NCBI RefSeq assembly: GCF_000526335.1
Contig: NZ_JAFW01000001.1
Coordinates: 4,774,001-4,838,000 of the forward strand
DNA from: Arthrobacter sp. 31Y
Lineage (GTDB): Bacteria > Actinomycetota > Actinomycetes > Actinomycetales > Micrococcaceae
Length of the DNA: 64,000 nt
Direction of reading: 5' to 3'
The first letter of the stretch is position 1. Each line of letters starts with the position of its first letter. Of the stretch, positions 1-8,194 are shown piece by piece. The notes beneath the pieces were generated by a model. That model saw nothing but the letters and a program-made list of their open reading frames with translations, had not been told where the DNA came from and did not search any database. The translations under genes were made by a program, and so were the position numbers.

Positions 1-402
1 TTCCGCTGCTGCCAACCTCCAGGCACTGCGCCATTGCCTGTCCTGAAACGGTGATCCGGACGGGCGGCCGGGAGTCAGGTCTATCAGGTCGATCCGGGGC
101 GAAGCGTTTGCTGGTTCCCTCCCCACAAGCGGACGGCTGTGGATGTCTGGCCGGACGGCCACTTGGGTCCCGCCCGCGCCGTTACTCACCAGGAACCCCT
201 CGCCCGAGAGTTGTTCGAACGCCCGCACAACTACGCCTCGGGAGATGCCCAGTTCCGTGGCGAGTCTGCGGGTGGCCGGCAGCGTGTGCTCCGCTTGCAG
301 AACACCGCTGAGGATGTTGGCCCGAAGTTGGCTGGCCAGCTGGGCAGCGAGGGAATTCGGGCTGTTCCTATCCAACTGGATCGGTAACTCGGCTTCACTC
401 AT
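1..402 (-). CDS. MocR/GntR-family transcriptional regulator (3' end outside window)
   Basis: Only the first 134 codons lie in the window and the frame stays open to base 1. The ATG at 402 begins MSEAELPIQLDRNSP. A winged helix-turn-helix of GntR type follows at about residues 20-80 (LPATRRLATELGIS, then RGVVVRAFEQLSGEGFL). After residue 95 the chain continues with IDLIDLTPGRPSGSPFQ, as in the linker and start of the aminotransferase-like domain of MocR/PdxR proteins. The family binds DNA as head-to-tail dimers and usually controls a divergent gene. Here the divergent partner is the DapA-like lyase plus MFS transporter. Family assignment is firm. The effector is unknown, and the aminotransferase-like domain itself is not visible. 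Confidence 0.85.
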   Translation of the reverse strand, partial: MSEAELPIQLDRNSPNSLAAQLASQLRANILSGVLQAEHTLPATRRLATELGISRGVVVRAFEQLSGEGFLVSNGAGGTQVAVRPDIHSRPLVGREPANASPRIDLIDLTPGRPSGSPFQDRQWRSAWRLAAAE

Positions 403-426
403 TTGGACCTCCAGACTTGGACATTC

Positions 427-447
427 TTGGACCTAGTGTAGGACCAA
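427..447. promoter_or_regulatory. Candidate MocR operator, 21-bp inverted repeat
   Basis: The half-sites TTGGACCTA and TAGGACCAA flank GTG and form a dyad that is perfect except for one base pair. A further TTGGACCT lies at 403-410 and TTGGAC-like repeats lie between. The site sits in the divergent gap between the MocR gene and the DapA-like gene, where MocR proteins typically bind mixed direct and inverted repeats. Binding is inferred. Confidence 0.5.
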
Positions 448-516
448 AGCCTTTGGGAGCATGGACAGTGTCACCTGAAGCGCTGCATCGCTGCAGCCCC
501 ATGAAAGTAGGAACCA

Positions 517-1404
517 GTGTTCAACGGCCTCAGCGCATTTCCCCTCACCCCCATGGACGGTGAATGCGTGGACCTCAATGCCTTGGGCAAGGTGGTCAAC
601 CGTGCCGCGCTGGCCGGAGCAGATTCGCTGGGTGTTCTTGGTTCAACCGGAAATTACGCCTATCTCTCGCGGGATGAACGCCGTGCAGTGCTTGAAACCG
701 CAGTGGAAGCTTCCAACGGCGTCCCGGTTCTTGCCGGGGTTGGAGCTGTGCGCACCCGGGACGTCCTGTTGTTTGCCGGCGATGCAAAGAGCGCCGGTGC
801 TTCAGCGTTGCTGTTGGCCCCGGTGTCCTACCAGAAGCTTTCAGACGCCGAGGTTTTTGGGCTCTTCGAGACTGTGGCGGCGGAGTCCGATCTTCCGATT
901 GTTGTTTACGACAATCCGGGCACCACCGGCTTTACCTTCAGCGATGACCTGCACGCCAGGATTGCCAGGATCCCGGGAATTGCCTCCCTGAAGATTCCGC
1001 CACCCGCGGCCGGGGAAGTTGCTGCTCGAGTCTCCAAGCTCAGGGCCGGGTTGCCCCGCCAAACATCGCTGGGCATCAGTGGCGACTGGGCGGCTGCGGA
1101 CGCGTTGCTTGCCGGATGCAACGTTTGGTACTCAGTGATTGCCGGGGTGTTGCCTCACCAGACAAGGGCCCTTGTTGATCACGCCCTCGCTGGCCGAAGA
1201 GATCAGGCGTTGGCCGCGTCTTCGCATTTGGAACCCATCTGGGCCCTGTTCCGTACCTACGGGAGCCTTCGCGTCACTGCAGCTCTGGCCGAGGATCTTG
1301 GCGTCGTGCCTTCCTCGGCTTTGCCGCTGCCACTCCGCGGCTTGGATGCCGAAGGGCGGGAAATGGTGGCGTCGGCCATTCGGCAATGTGGCGTGGAGGC
1401 TTAG
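517..1404 (+). CDS. DapA/N-acetylneuraminate lyase superfamily aldolase
   Basis: A 295-residue class I aldolase of the dihydrodipicolinate synthase/NAL superfamily. Tyr131 (in VVYDNPG) and the Schiff-base Lys159 (in GIASLK) are both present with the 28-residue spacing of DapA enzymes. The usual GTTGE/GSTGE loop reads GSTGNYAYL, with Asn replacing the Glu. This and the absence of lysine-pathway neighbours argue for a catabolic or promiscuous 2-keto-acid lyase rather than housekeeping dapA. The start is GTG, preceded by AAGTAGGAA. An MFS transporter follows after 3 bp, so the pair is probably co-transcribed under the divergent MocR regulator. Substrate unknown. Confidence 0.85.
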   Translation: MFNGLSAFPLTPMDGECVDLNALGKVVNRAALAGADSLGVLGSTGNYAYLSRDERRAVLETAVEASNGVPVLAGVGAVRTRDVLLFAGDAKSAGASALLLAPVSYQKLSDAEVFGLFETVAAESDLPIVVYDNPGTTGFTFSDDLHARIARIPGIASLKIPPPAAGEVAARVSKLRAGLPRQTSLGISGDWAAADALLAGCNVWYSVIAGVLPHQTRALVDHALAGRRDQALAASSHLEPIWALFRTYGSLRVTAALAEDLGVVPSSALPLPLRGLDAEGREMVASAIRQCGVEA

Positions 1405-1407
1405 GAA

Positions 1408-2697
1408 TTGGCACAGGATGGGAGTTCGCCCACACAGGAAGTGAACGCCGGGAGAGTGGCGGTTGACCTGACAAGGAATAGCCGCAACGCAGGGCAAGAC
1501 CGGGATGCTGGGACCAACCAACCCGGGACTTCGGGCGGTCTTGCACGCTATGTCCTGGCCGCCACCTTGGCTCGCAGCGCTGATGGCGGAGCAGTTGTGG
1601 CGATAGTCCTGTTGGCGACCACCAGCGGCGCATCGGGGTGGTTGGCCGGGATTCTGGGTGCTTGCATCACGGCGCCGCATCTTTTTGGACCGCTGATAGC
1701 GCGAAGGCTCGATACGGCTACGGACGGCAGGACAGTTATTGCTTGGGCGTGTATTGTCCACGGGGCCACCCTGGCGGCGGCGGTTCTTCTTTTCCCGGTG
1801 ACTCCGCCTCTTGTCCCCGGCCTCCTGCTCATCGCCTCCGGTCTGGTCGGTCCACTCCTCACCGGCGGAATCAGCAGCAGGTTGGCGGCAATCGCCGGCC
1901 CGGAGAGGAGTAGCCAAAGGCGGGCTCAGGGGTGGGATGTGGCCACTTACGGCATCAGTGGCACGATCGGACCGTCCTTGGTTGCGGCGGTCTCGGCCTG
2001 GGCCAATCCGGCCACTGCAACATTGATCCTTGCAGCGTTGACTTTCGCGGCAGCCGCCCTCGTCAGGCTTTTGCCCTACGCGCCTCCGGCTTCGGTTGCC
2101 GCTGAAGTTCCCCGGCCGGGCCGGACGCTCCTGATGATGATCTCCAGTGGCCCGCTGCGGAGAACCCTCTACATGACCGTTGCGGTGGCACTGGCGGTGG
2201 CCGCGCTACCAATCACCGCGGTGGTGTCCACGGGGGAACTTGGCGTAACGCCAGCCGCAGCCGGCATTCTGACGGCTGCCTACGGGCTCGGTGGACTCCT
2301 GGGTTCAGCGGGCGTCATGATCCGGCCGTTGAAAACTGATGCGGATCCGCTGATGACGTGGCTGGCTGCCACCGTTGGAATTGCCTTATGCGGTGCAGCC
2401 TTAGCGGTGACATTCCCGACGGCGGTTGCGGCCTTTGCTGGTGCCGGCGTGCTGAATTCCTACTTTTTCGCCGCCACGCTGGCGGCGCGCAGCGAATACT
2501 CGCCGCCCGCCGCCCGAGGTCAGGTGTTCGTCTGGATCGGCGCCCTGAAAATCACTGCAGGTTCGGCAGGCACAGCACTGGCGGGCGCGCTGATCGTCCC
2601 TGTAACCCGGCTTCCGCTGTACCTTTCCGCCGGGCTCATCATCCTGGCCGTCGTGATGTCCATAGTGGACCGGCGTCGTGGCAGAGTCCGTAGCTGA
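1408..2697 (+). CDS. MFS transporter
   Basis: A 429-residue hydrophobic protein with about twelve predicted membrane segments, built from Ala/Gly/Leu-rich helices from about residue 45 on, with a short charged loop near mid-protein (RSSQRRAQG). It starts with TTG just after the aldolase stop, with GGAGGC/GGA upstream, so translational coupling is likely. The first 45 residues are polar and cytoplasmic. No specific subfamily motif is recognised. Co-transcription with the aldolase suggests import or export of its substrate or product. Confidence 0.8.
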   Translation: MAQDGSSPTQEVNAGRVAVDLTRNSRNAGQDRDAGTNQPGTSGGLARYVLAATLARSADGGAVVAIVLLATTSGASGWLAGILGACITAPHLFGPLIARRLDTATDGRTVIAWACIVHGATLAAAVLLFPVTPPLVPGLLLIASGLVGPLLTGGISSRLAAIAGPERSSQRRAQGWDVATYGISGTIGPSLVAAVSAWANPATATLILAALTFAAAALVRLLPYAPPASVAAEVPRPGRTLLMMISSGPLRRTLYMTVAVALAVAALPITAVVSTGELGVTPAAAGILTAAYGLGGLLGSAGVMIRPLKTDADPLMTWLAATVGIALCGAALAVTFPTAVAAFAGAGVLNSYFFAATLAARSEYSPPAARGQVFVWIGALKITAGSAGTALAGALIVPVTRLPLYLSAGLIILAVVMSIVDRRRGRVRS

Positions 2698-2734
2698 ACC
2701 GGGTTGTAGTTCGATTCATAGAGGCGGGAACTCC

Positions 2735-3757
2735 CTAAGAGACCGGTCCTCCGGTGTGTTTCTCTGGCTTGTGGCCGGCGATAGCGGCGCGGACGTCGCC
2801 TTCCTCGTGCCCTTCCTTCTTCTTGCCAAAAGGCAGCACCTTGAGCAGCGGGTGCAGGATGAGCATGATGACCAGGCCCCAGACGGCACCCAGGATGGCT
2901 GAGCACAACGTGTTGACGAGCCAGGCGAGGAAGCCGCCCACCACGGGGATCGCGGCGAAGGGTGTCTCGAGCACATGAACAAGGTCATAAGGGGCGTGCC
3001 ACCCGAGGTCGTGTGCACCCTGCAGCATGATGTGGCCACCCACCCACAGCATGGCGATGGTCCCGATCAGGGTGATGGCGGCCAGTACAGCCGGCATTCC
3101 CTTGACGAGCAGGCGGCCGAAGCGCTGGGAGCCCTCGTTGTCCTTGGTGGTCAGGTGCAGGCCGATGTCGTCCATCTTGACGATGAGCCCCACCGCACCG
3201 TAGACGAGGACTGTGATCACCACCGCTACGACTACCAGGATGAACGCCCTGACCCACAAAGACTCACCGGCTACCTCATTCATGGCGATGACCATGATCT
3301 CGCAGGAAAGGATGAAATCGGTGGTGATGGCGCCCTTGGTCACCTTGGCCTCGGCCTCGGGGCCGCGTTGGACAGCCGGTGCTTTTCCTGCGTCGGAATG
3401 GCCGCGGAGTTTGTGCCAAACCTTCTCAGCTCCCTCGTAGCAGAGGTAGGTGCCGCCCAACATGAGGATGAACGGAATAACTCCCGGGATGAAGGCGCTG
3501 ACAAGCAGCAACGCCGGGAGGATGATCACCAGTTTGTTTCTCAGTGAACCCCAGAAGATCCGTTTGATCATCGGCAGTTCACGGGACGGGTCTGCCCCGG
3601 ACACGTACTGCGGAGTGACAGCGGCATCGTCAATCACCACGCCCGCGGCTTTGGCCCCGGCTTTGGCGGCACCTGCGGCAATGTCGTCGACGGATGCTGC
3701 CGCTATGCGGGCGAGGGCTGCAACGTCGTCCAAAAGCGCTACCAAGCCGCCGCTCAT
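2735..3757 (-). CDS. DUF808 (YedI-type) inner-membrane protein
   Basis: 340 residues beginning MSGGLVALLDDVAALARIAA, the hallmark N-terminus of the DUF808 family. The conserved segment around LPMIKRIFWGSLRNK follows, then a set of membrane helices including IMLGGTYLCYEGAEKV. The C-terminus is charged (KKKEGHEEGD). Family members are integral membrane proteins of unknown function. It is convergent with the MFS gene at 1408-2697 and probably monocistronic. GGGGTAG precedes the ATG. Confidence 0.9.
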   Translation of the reverse strand: MSGGLVALLDDVAALARIAAASVDDIAAGAAKAGAKAAGVVIDDAAVTPQYVSGADPSRELPMIKRIFWGSLRNKLVIILPALLLVSAFIPGVIPFILMLGGTYLCYEGAEKVWHKLRGHSDAGKAPAVQRGPEAEAKVTKGAITTDFILSCEIMVIAMNEVAGESLWVRAFILVVVAVVITVLVYGAVGLIVKMDDIGLHLTTKDNEGSQRFGRLLVKGMPAVLAAITLIGTIAMLWVGGHIMLQGAHDLGWHAPYDLVHVLETPFAAIPVVGGFLAWLVNTLCSAILGAVWGLVIMLILHPLLKVLPFGKKKEGHEEGDVRAAIAGHKPEKHTGGPVS

Positions 3758-3921
3758 AGAACTACCCCGTCCAGCTCGTGGGCGGACAGCAGAGTATGGC
3801 TACCGGAGTAGAAACGCGTTATTGGCATGCTCGGATTATATGCTGGCAACGTCGGCGGTTCTGAGTTTCAGGAGCGGGAGTCCACGCCGACGGCCCGGTT
3901 CGCACCTAGCCCGGAGATCGT

Positions 3922-3948
3922 CGGACGGCCCCACCAGGGGGCCGTCCG
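3922..3948 (-). terminator. Hairpin downstream of the Hsp31/DJ-1 gene
   Basis: CGGACGGCCCC and GGGGCCGTCCG form an 11-bp GC stem around a short loop, starting about 17 bp past the stop codon of the gene at 3965-4741. No T-run follows on the minus strand, so it may be a weak intrinsic terminator or an mRNA 3'-end stabiliser. Confidence 0.5.
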
Positions 3949-3964
3949 GATCAGTGTCAGCAGA

Positions 3965-4741
3965 CTAGTGTTCGGTGTCCGCAGCTTCCTTCTTGGCGGA
4001 CTTTTCCGCGTCCTTCTCAGCACGCAGCACCTCTGCCTCGTGCTGTTCTTCGGCCTTTTCCTGGTGGATGACCTCGGCGAAGAGCTTCTCCATTTCCTTG
4101 GCGACGCCTGCCGCGGAGGCTGGATTCTGGCCGGTTACCAGGCGCTCGTCCACCGCCACCTTCTCTTCAAAGACGCCTGCGGAAACGTGGCGTGCGCCTT
4201 GTTCCTCCAAGCGGTCTGCCAGGAAGAACGGGATGACTTTGTCCTTGCCGGCGGCCACTTCCTCATCATTGGTGAACGCGGCAACGTCCCGTCCTTGGAC
4301 GAGGCGGAACCCGTTCTTCAGTTCCACATTCAGCAGTCCGGCGGGGCCGTGACACACCGCGCCCACCAGGCCGCCGGCGTCGTAGACGCTTGCTACCAGG
4401 CGTTGGAGTCCTTCACTGTCCGGGAAGTCCCACATTGTGCCGTGCCCTCCTACGAGGTAGACGGCGTCGTATTGTTCGGGATCCACGACGTCCACGCGGG
4501 CAGTGTTGTAGAGCCCGGCGCGTGTGGTTTCGTCCTTGGTGAAGGCAACCTGGATGGGATCATCGGCGTCTACCTCGTCGCTGGGAGGCTGGCCGCCCTT
4601 GATGGAGGCAAAATCGACGAAGTGACCTGAATCTTTGAAGACCTTCCAAGGATGTGCGGCTTCGGCGACGTTATAGCCGGTCTTCTCGCCCGTATCGCCG
4701 AGCTCGGAAACGCTGGTCAGTACCATGAGGATTTTCTTCAT
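3965..4741 (-). CDS. DJ-1/PfpI superfamily, Hsp31-type glyoxalase III/chaperone
   Basis: 258 residues. The start chosen is MKKILMVLTS at 4741, preceded by AAAGGAG; the open frame extends upstream but has no RBS or homology there. The nucleophile-elbow motif GAVCHGPAGLL (Cys130-His131) and VGGHGTMWDFPD are typical of Hsp31-like class I glutamine-amidotransferase-fold proteins, which convert methylglyoxal to lactate without glutathione or act as holdase chaperones. The last ~40 residues form a highly charged Glu/Lys/Ala tail (AEKDAEKSAKKEAADTEH) beyond the core fold, which is unusual. A stress-response role is inferred. Confidence 0.85.
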   Translation of the reverse strand: MKKILMVLTSVSELGDTGEKTGYNVAEAAHPWKVFKDSGHFVDFASIKGGQPPSDEVDADDPIQVAFTKDETTRAGLYNTARVDVVDPEQYDAVYLVGGHGTMWDFPDSEGLQRLVASVYDAGGLVGAVCHGPAGLLNVELKNGFRLVQGRDVAAFTNDEEVAAGKDKVIPFFLADRLEEQGARHVSAGVFEEKVAVDERLVTGQNPASAAGVAKEMEKLFAEVIHQEKAEEQHEAEVLRAEKDAEKSAKKEAADTEH

Positions 4742-4824
4742 GAAGTGCTCCTTTCGTCCAAGATCCACACTACGCCCCACACATTTCCGCCTTCGCGGAC
4801 GTTCTGAAGGAACCGGCGAGTCGT

Positions 4825-5823
4825 CTAGAGAATGACGGGGTCGGGCGAAAAACGTGCGGCGCGGGCATTGAACTCGCTGTCTTGCCGCTGAGTCAGGAGG
4901 GTGTAGAGCTCCGGCCTGCGGCCGCGGATCCACCGGCGGCCGGTGGAAAGGGGGATCAGGCCAAGATCGAGATCGGCGGTGACGATCGCTTCGGCGGCCA
5001 CCCAGGTTTCGGCGATGATGGCGCCGTAGGGATCGATGATCATCGCATTGCCCGTGCGGATTTCATCGTCGTCCTTGCCCACGCCATTGCTGAAGAGAAT
5101 GAAGATTCCGTTGTCGTGGGCGCGGGCAGGTAACCAGCGCATCAGCCACTGGCGTCCGTGCGGGCCGCGGAAGGCGGCTTGGATGGCCTCGGGATCTGTG
5201 GCGCGGTTATCCCAGAGGGCAGCGGGGATGGGCTTCATTCCCCGCGGGCTGCGGGAGTTCGTGCCACCGGTTTGGTGAGGAGCCAGGAGCACCTCGGCGC
5301 CCAGGAGTGCGGTGGCGCGGACGTTTTCCACGAGGTTGTTGTCCCAGCAGATGAGGATTCCGATCCTGACGCCCCAGGGAGTGTCGAAGACCGTGAAGTC
5401 CGAGCCGCTGTGGATGGCGTCGTGTTCGAAAGCATGAATTTTTCGGTGCGTGTGTCGGGCGCCGTCCGGTAGGCACACGGAGTAGGAGTTGTAGAGGCGG
5501 CCGTCGCCGCCGGCTTCCAGGTATCCGACGCCGATGCCCACGCCCAATTCCCGGGCAAGTTCACCGACCGCGCGGATGCTGGCGCCGTCCTCTGGCTCGG
5601 CAAGCTGCTTCAAACGCTGAGCAGTTTGCCTGCGTAGGTGCCAGTAGCCGACGAGGCACATTTCCGGGAACACCACCAGCTGCGCTCCTGTATCTGCGGC
5701 GATGCTTGCCAGCCGGCGAATGGTCTTCAGATTAAGGTCCGGTCGGTCGGGTACAGCCTCGAACTGAACGGTCGAGGCGCGAAGGGTTTCGGCGCGAGGG
5801 GTCGGGAGTGTTTGGTTGGGCAT
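4825..5823 (-). CDS. Nitrilase-superfamily C-N hydrolase
   Basis: 332 residues. ATG at 5823 (MPNQTLPTPR) is preceded by CCAGGAG; the longer upstream frame has no support. The complete Glu-Lys-Cys triad is visible: Glu54 (VVFPEMCLVGYW), Lys128 (HTHRKIH) and Cys159 (GILICWDNN). Such enzymes hydrolyse amides, N-carbamoyl compounds or nitriles in the cytoplasm. The Lys and Cys neighbourhoods fit an amidase or N-carbamoylase more than a true nitrilase, but the substrate cannot be read. A LysR regulator is divergently transcribed 130 bp away and probably controls it. Confidence 0.85.
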   Translation of the reverse strand: MPNQTLPTPRAETLRASTVQFEAVPDRPDLNLKTIRRLASIAADTGAQLVVFPEMCLVGYWHLRRQTAQRLKQLAEPEDGASIRAVGELARELGVGIGVGYLEAGGDGRLYNSYSVCLPDGARHTHRKIHAFEHDAIHSGSDFTVFDTPWGVRIGILICWDNNLVENVRATALLGAEVLLAPHQTGGTNSRSPRGMKPIPAALWDNRATDPEAIQAAFRGPHGRQWLMRWLPARAHDNGIFILFSNGVGKDDDEIRTGNAMIIDPYGAIIAETWVAAEAIVTADLDLGLIPLSTGRRWIRGRRPELYTLLTQRQDSEFNARAARFSPDPVIL

Positions 5824-5906
5824 CGGGTCTCCTGGATGGGGTATTTGACTCCTCCCATGGTTCTCAGTCCCGTGCATTCTGTCTATTGAATTATGTCTCT
5901 CTTTCG

Positions 5907-5921
5907 ATTCCATATAGGAAT
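5907..5921. promoter_or_regulatory. Candidate LysR-type T-N11-A box
   Basis: ATTCC-ATATA-GGAAT is a dyad with perfect 5-bp arms containing the LysR-type T-N11-A pattern. It lies in the 130-bp divergent gap between the C-N hydrolase and the LysR gene, in an AT-rich stretch. Confidence 0.5.
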
Positions 5922-5953
5922 GTAAATTGTCAAGACTTCTGTAAGGTGACGGA

Positions 5954-6841
5954 ATGGAACTTCGCTTGTTGCGCTCATTCATAGCGGTTGCCGAAAACCG
6001 GAACTTCGGGGCCGCAGCGAAGGCCCTCATGACAACCCAGTCCGCCCTCACCAAACAAATTCAGGTACTTGAACGGCAGGCGGGAAACACGCTGTTCACC
6101 CGGGGGCGCCACGGTGCTGCGCTGACCCCTGCCGGCAGGGCTTTGCTGGCAGATTCGGTTGATCTGGTGCGCAGGGCGGACGCCCTGGCTCACCGGATGC
6201 AGCGCGTGGCAATGGGCGCCGAAGGTGTGCTCAACGTGGGGTTCGGGATGTCCGCCCTTGACGTGGCGCCGCGCGCAGTGGCGGTCTTCCGTTCCCGCCA
6301 CCCTGGTGTCGACATCAAGCTCGAAGACATGTCTTCGACGGCCCAATTCGAGGCTTTAGGTAACAATTCCTTGCACGTTGGCTTCGTTCGGCTCCCGGCT
6401 CCGCCGGAATTTGGCGCACGCGTGATTCGCCGAGACCAGCTTGCCCTTGCTGTTCCCTCCGGAGCGCCGGTTCCTGAACTTGATCGCGAAAGCCTGCGGG
6501 AATGGCTCCAGGGCGGTCCACTGGTTCGCCTGCTGCCGGTGAGAGGACCGGGGCTCGCGGCTCAAAACAGCCAACTCTTCACCGATCTGGGATGCAGCCC
6601 AACGGTGATGTACGAGACCTCGGACCTGCTGACAGTGCTGGCGCTCGTGGCGGCAGGAACAGGTTCCGCGGTGGTGCCGGCCAGCGTTGGGGCGATAGCC
6701 CCTGGGGGAGTGCAGCTCATTCCGATTGACTTCGAGTCTGCATTCTGGAGCATCGGCATTGCCTGGCTCCGCGAGAGTCAAAATTCCCTGGTTCCGCTGT
6801 TCCTTGCGTCAGCCGAAGCTGCCACGAATGACCAGGGCTGA
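5954..6841 (+). CDS. LysR-family transcriptional regulator
   Basis: 295 residues starting MELRLLRSFIAVAENRNFGA. The N-terminal winged HTH (AAKALMTTQSALTKQIQVLERQAG) is followed by an effector-binding domain of periplasmic-binding-protein fold with the expected VLNVGFG...AVFRSRHPGV segment. TAAGGTGACGGA precedes the ATG. It is divergent from the C-N hydrolase gene, and a T-N11-A box lies between them, so control of that hydrolase plus autoregulation is the likeliest role. Inducer unknown. Confidence 0.88.
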   Translation: MELRLLRSFIAVAENRNFGAAAKALMTTQSALTKQIQVLERQAGNTLFTRGRHGAALTPAGRALLADSVDLVRRADALAHRMQRVAMGAEGVLNVGFGMSALDVAPRAVAVFRSRHPGVDIKLEDMSSTAQFEALGNNSLHVGFVRLPAPPEFGARVIRRDQLALAVPSGAPVPELDRESLREWLQGGPLVRLLPVRGPGLAAQNSQLFTDLGCSPTVMYETSDLLTVLALVAAGTGSAVVPASVGAIAPGGVQLIPIDFESAFWSIGIAWLRESQNSLVPLFLASAEAATNDQG

Positions 6842-6918
6842 TGGGTGGGGGCGCCGGCAGGGTGCCGCCACTCGAAGACGCTTTGCCGGTGCCAATTCTG
6901 CCTGTTGACAGACTCGAA

Positions 6919-6980
6919 GTAACGCGGGTAACCTAAGTCACATGCCCATCGGGTAACGCGCGTTACCATTAGCGTTACCC
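6919..6980. promoter_or_regulatory. Operator cluster of the LacI-type fructan regulator
   Basis: A perfect 16-bp palindrome GGTAACGCGCGTTACC lies at 6952-6967. It is flanked by further half-sites: GTAACGCG at 6919, GGGTAACC at 6926 and GCGTTACC at 6972. A central CG and dyad symmetry are typical of LacI-family operators. TTGACA at 6905-6910 could be the -35 of the overlapped promoter. No copy is seen between the regulator and the binding-protein gene, so the whole operon including the regulator is probably repressed from here. Confidence 0.7.
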
Positions 6981-7047
6981 GCCGAGCAGCCAGACAATGA
7001 AGCACTGGCATGACCCTCGGATCAAACTAGAGCACCCGGAGCATTCA

Positions 7048-8115
7048 ATGGCGAAAACCAACCCTGACGAGTCCGTACCCGTGCGGCAACGGGGAGTCAC
7101 CATGAAGGACGTCGCCAACCACGCCGGCGTCTCCCGGACTGCAGTCTCGTTTGTACTGAGTAACCGCGAGAACGCCAGCATTTCCGAGGAAACCCGAACT
7201 CGGATCAATCACGCCGTGCAGGAATTGGGCTATCGACCCAATGCCGGTGCGCGTGCGCTGGCATCCCGACGCAGTGATTGGTACGGGATAGTCACTGAGA
7301 TCGTCACGGCCCCGTTCGCCGTCGACATCATCAAAGGAGCCCAGGACCAAGCGTGGCTTGACCGCCGGTTCCTGCTCATCGCGCCCTCCGACCAGGCCGA
7401 TGCTGTAGGACCCAACGAGGGTCTGGAAGATGCTGCAACTGAAAAGCTGTTGGAACAACGAGTGGAAGGACTTTTGTACGCAGCCACTTTTCACCGGAGC
7501 GTCCACGTTCCGAAAAGCGCCAATGAAGTACCCACCGTCCTGATCAATTGCTTCGACGCCGACGGGAAGCTGCCCTCGATCGTTCCCGACGAGCGCGGGG
7601 GCGGACGTGTGGCCATGGAACGATTGCTGCAAGCCGGCCACACCCGGATTGGCGTCATCAATCTTGATCCGGATATTCCGGCTGCTGTGGGGCGTTTGGA
7701 GGGTGCACGCGAAGCACTCGCCGGCGCCGGACTGCAGCTTGACCCGGAACTTGTGGTGTCCGGATACGCAACGGCTGACGGGGGCTATGAAGCAACGTGC
7801 CAGATCCTGGATCGCTACCCGGAAGCTGGCAGGCCAACGGCGCTGTTCTGCCTCAATGACCGTATGGCGATGGGCGCGTATGACGCCATCAAGGAACGGG
7901 GCCTGACCATCCCCGGGGACATCGCCGTGATCGGCTTCGACAACCAGGAACTCATTGCGGCCTACCTACGGCCAAAACTGACCACGGTTGCGTTGCCGTT
8001 CGAAAAAATGGGCGCCTTGGGCGTCCAAACGCTCGCCGCTCTGACAGCAGGACAGCCGATCCTTGCCGACCAGCAATTGGTCGACTGTCCGCTGCTAGAA
8101 CGCTCTTCGGTCTGA
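7048..8115 (+). CDS. LacI-family repressor of the fructan operon
   Basis: 355 residues from ATG 7048 (MAKTNPDES), chosen because CCGGAG lies at good spacing; an upstream in-frame ATG at 6997 has no clear RBS. The LacI HTH and hinge are canonical: VTMKDVANHAGVSRTAVSFVLS, then ELGYRPNAGARALASRR. The C-terminal sugar-binding domain ends with FDNQELIAAYLRPKLTTV. It heads an operon of an ABC importer, two GH32 enzymes and a fructokinase, so a fructose-containing oligosaccharide or a derivative is the expected inducer. The palindrome cluster upstream implies autorepression. Confidence 0.9.
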   Translation: MAKTNPDESVPVRQRGVTMKDVANHAGVSRTAVSFVLSNRENASISEETRTRINHAVQELGYRPNAGARALASRRSDWYGIVTEIVTAPFAVDIIKGAQDQAWLDRRFLLIAPSDQADAVGPNEGLEDAATEKLLEQRVEGLLYAATFHRSVHVPKSANEVPTVLINCFDADGKLPSIVPDERGGGRVAMERLLQAGHTRIGVINLDPDIPAAVGRLEGAREALAGAGLQLDPELVVSGYATADGGYEATCQILDRYPEAGRPTALFCLNDRMAMGAYDAIKERGLTIPGDIAVIGFDNQELIAAYLRPKLTTVALPFEKMGALGVQTLAALTAGQPILADQQLVDCPLLERSSV

Positions 8116-8194
8116 CCGCGAAATCAACGTCGAAGAGCAAACCCTTACCCACCCCTTCACCTTGGACGATGAAGATAGGAAAGAGATAACCATC

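Noticed and set aside
3827..4630. Plus-strand open frame (267 codons) opposite the Hsp31/DJ-1 gene
   Set aside because: Antisense shadow; the minus strand has the RBS and the conserved CHGPAGLL motif.
8116..8194. A second LacI operator before the fructan binding-protein gene
   Set aside because: No GGTAAC/GTTACC half-site pair occurs in this 79-bp gap, so control appears to act only upstream of the regulator gene.
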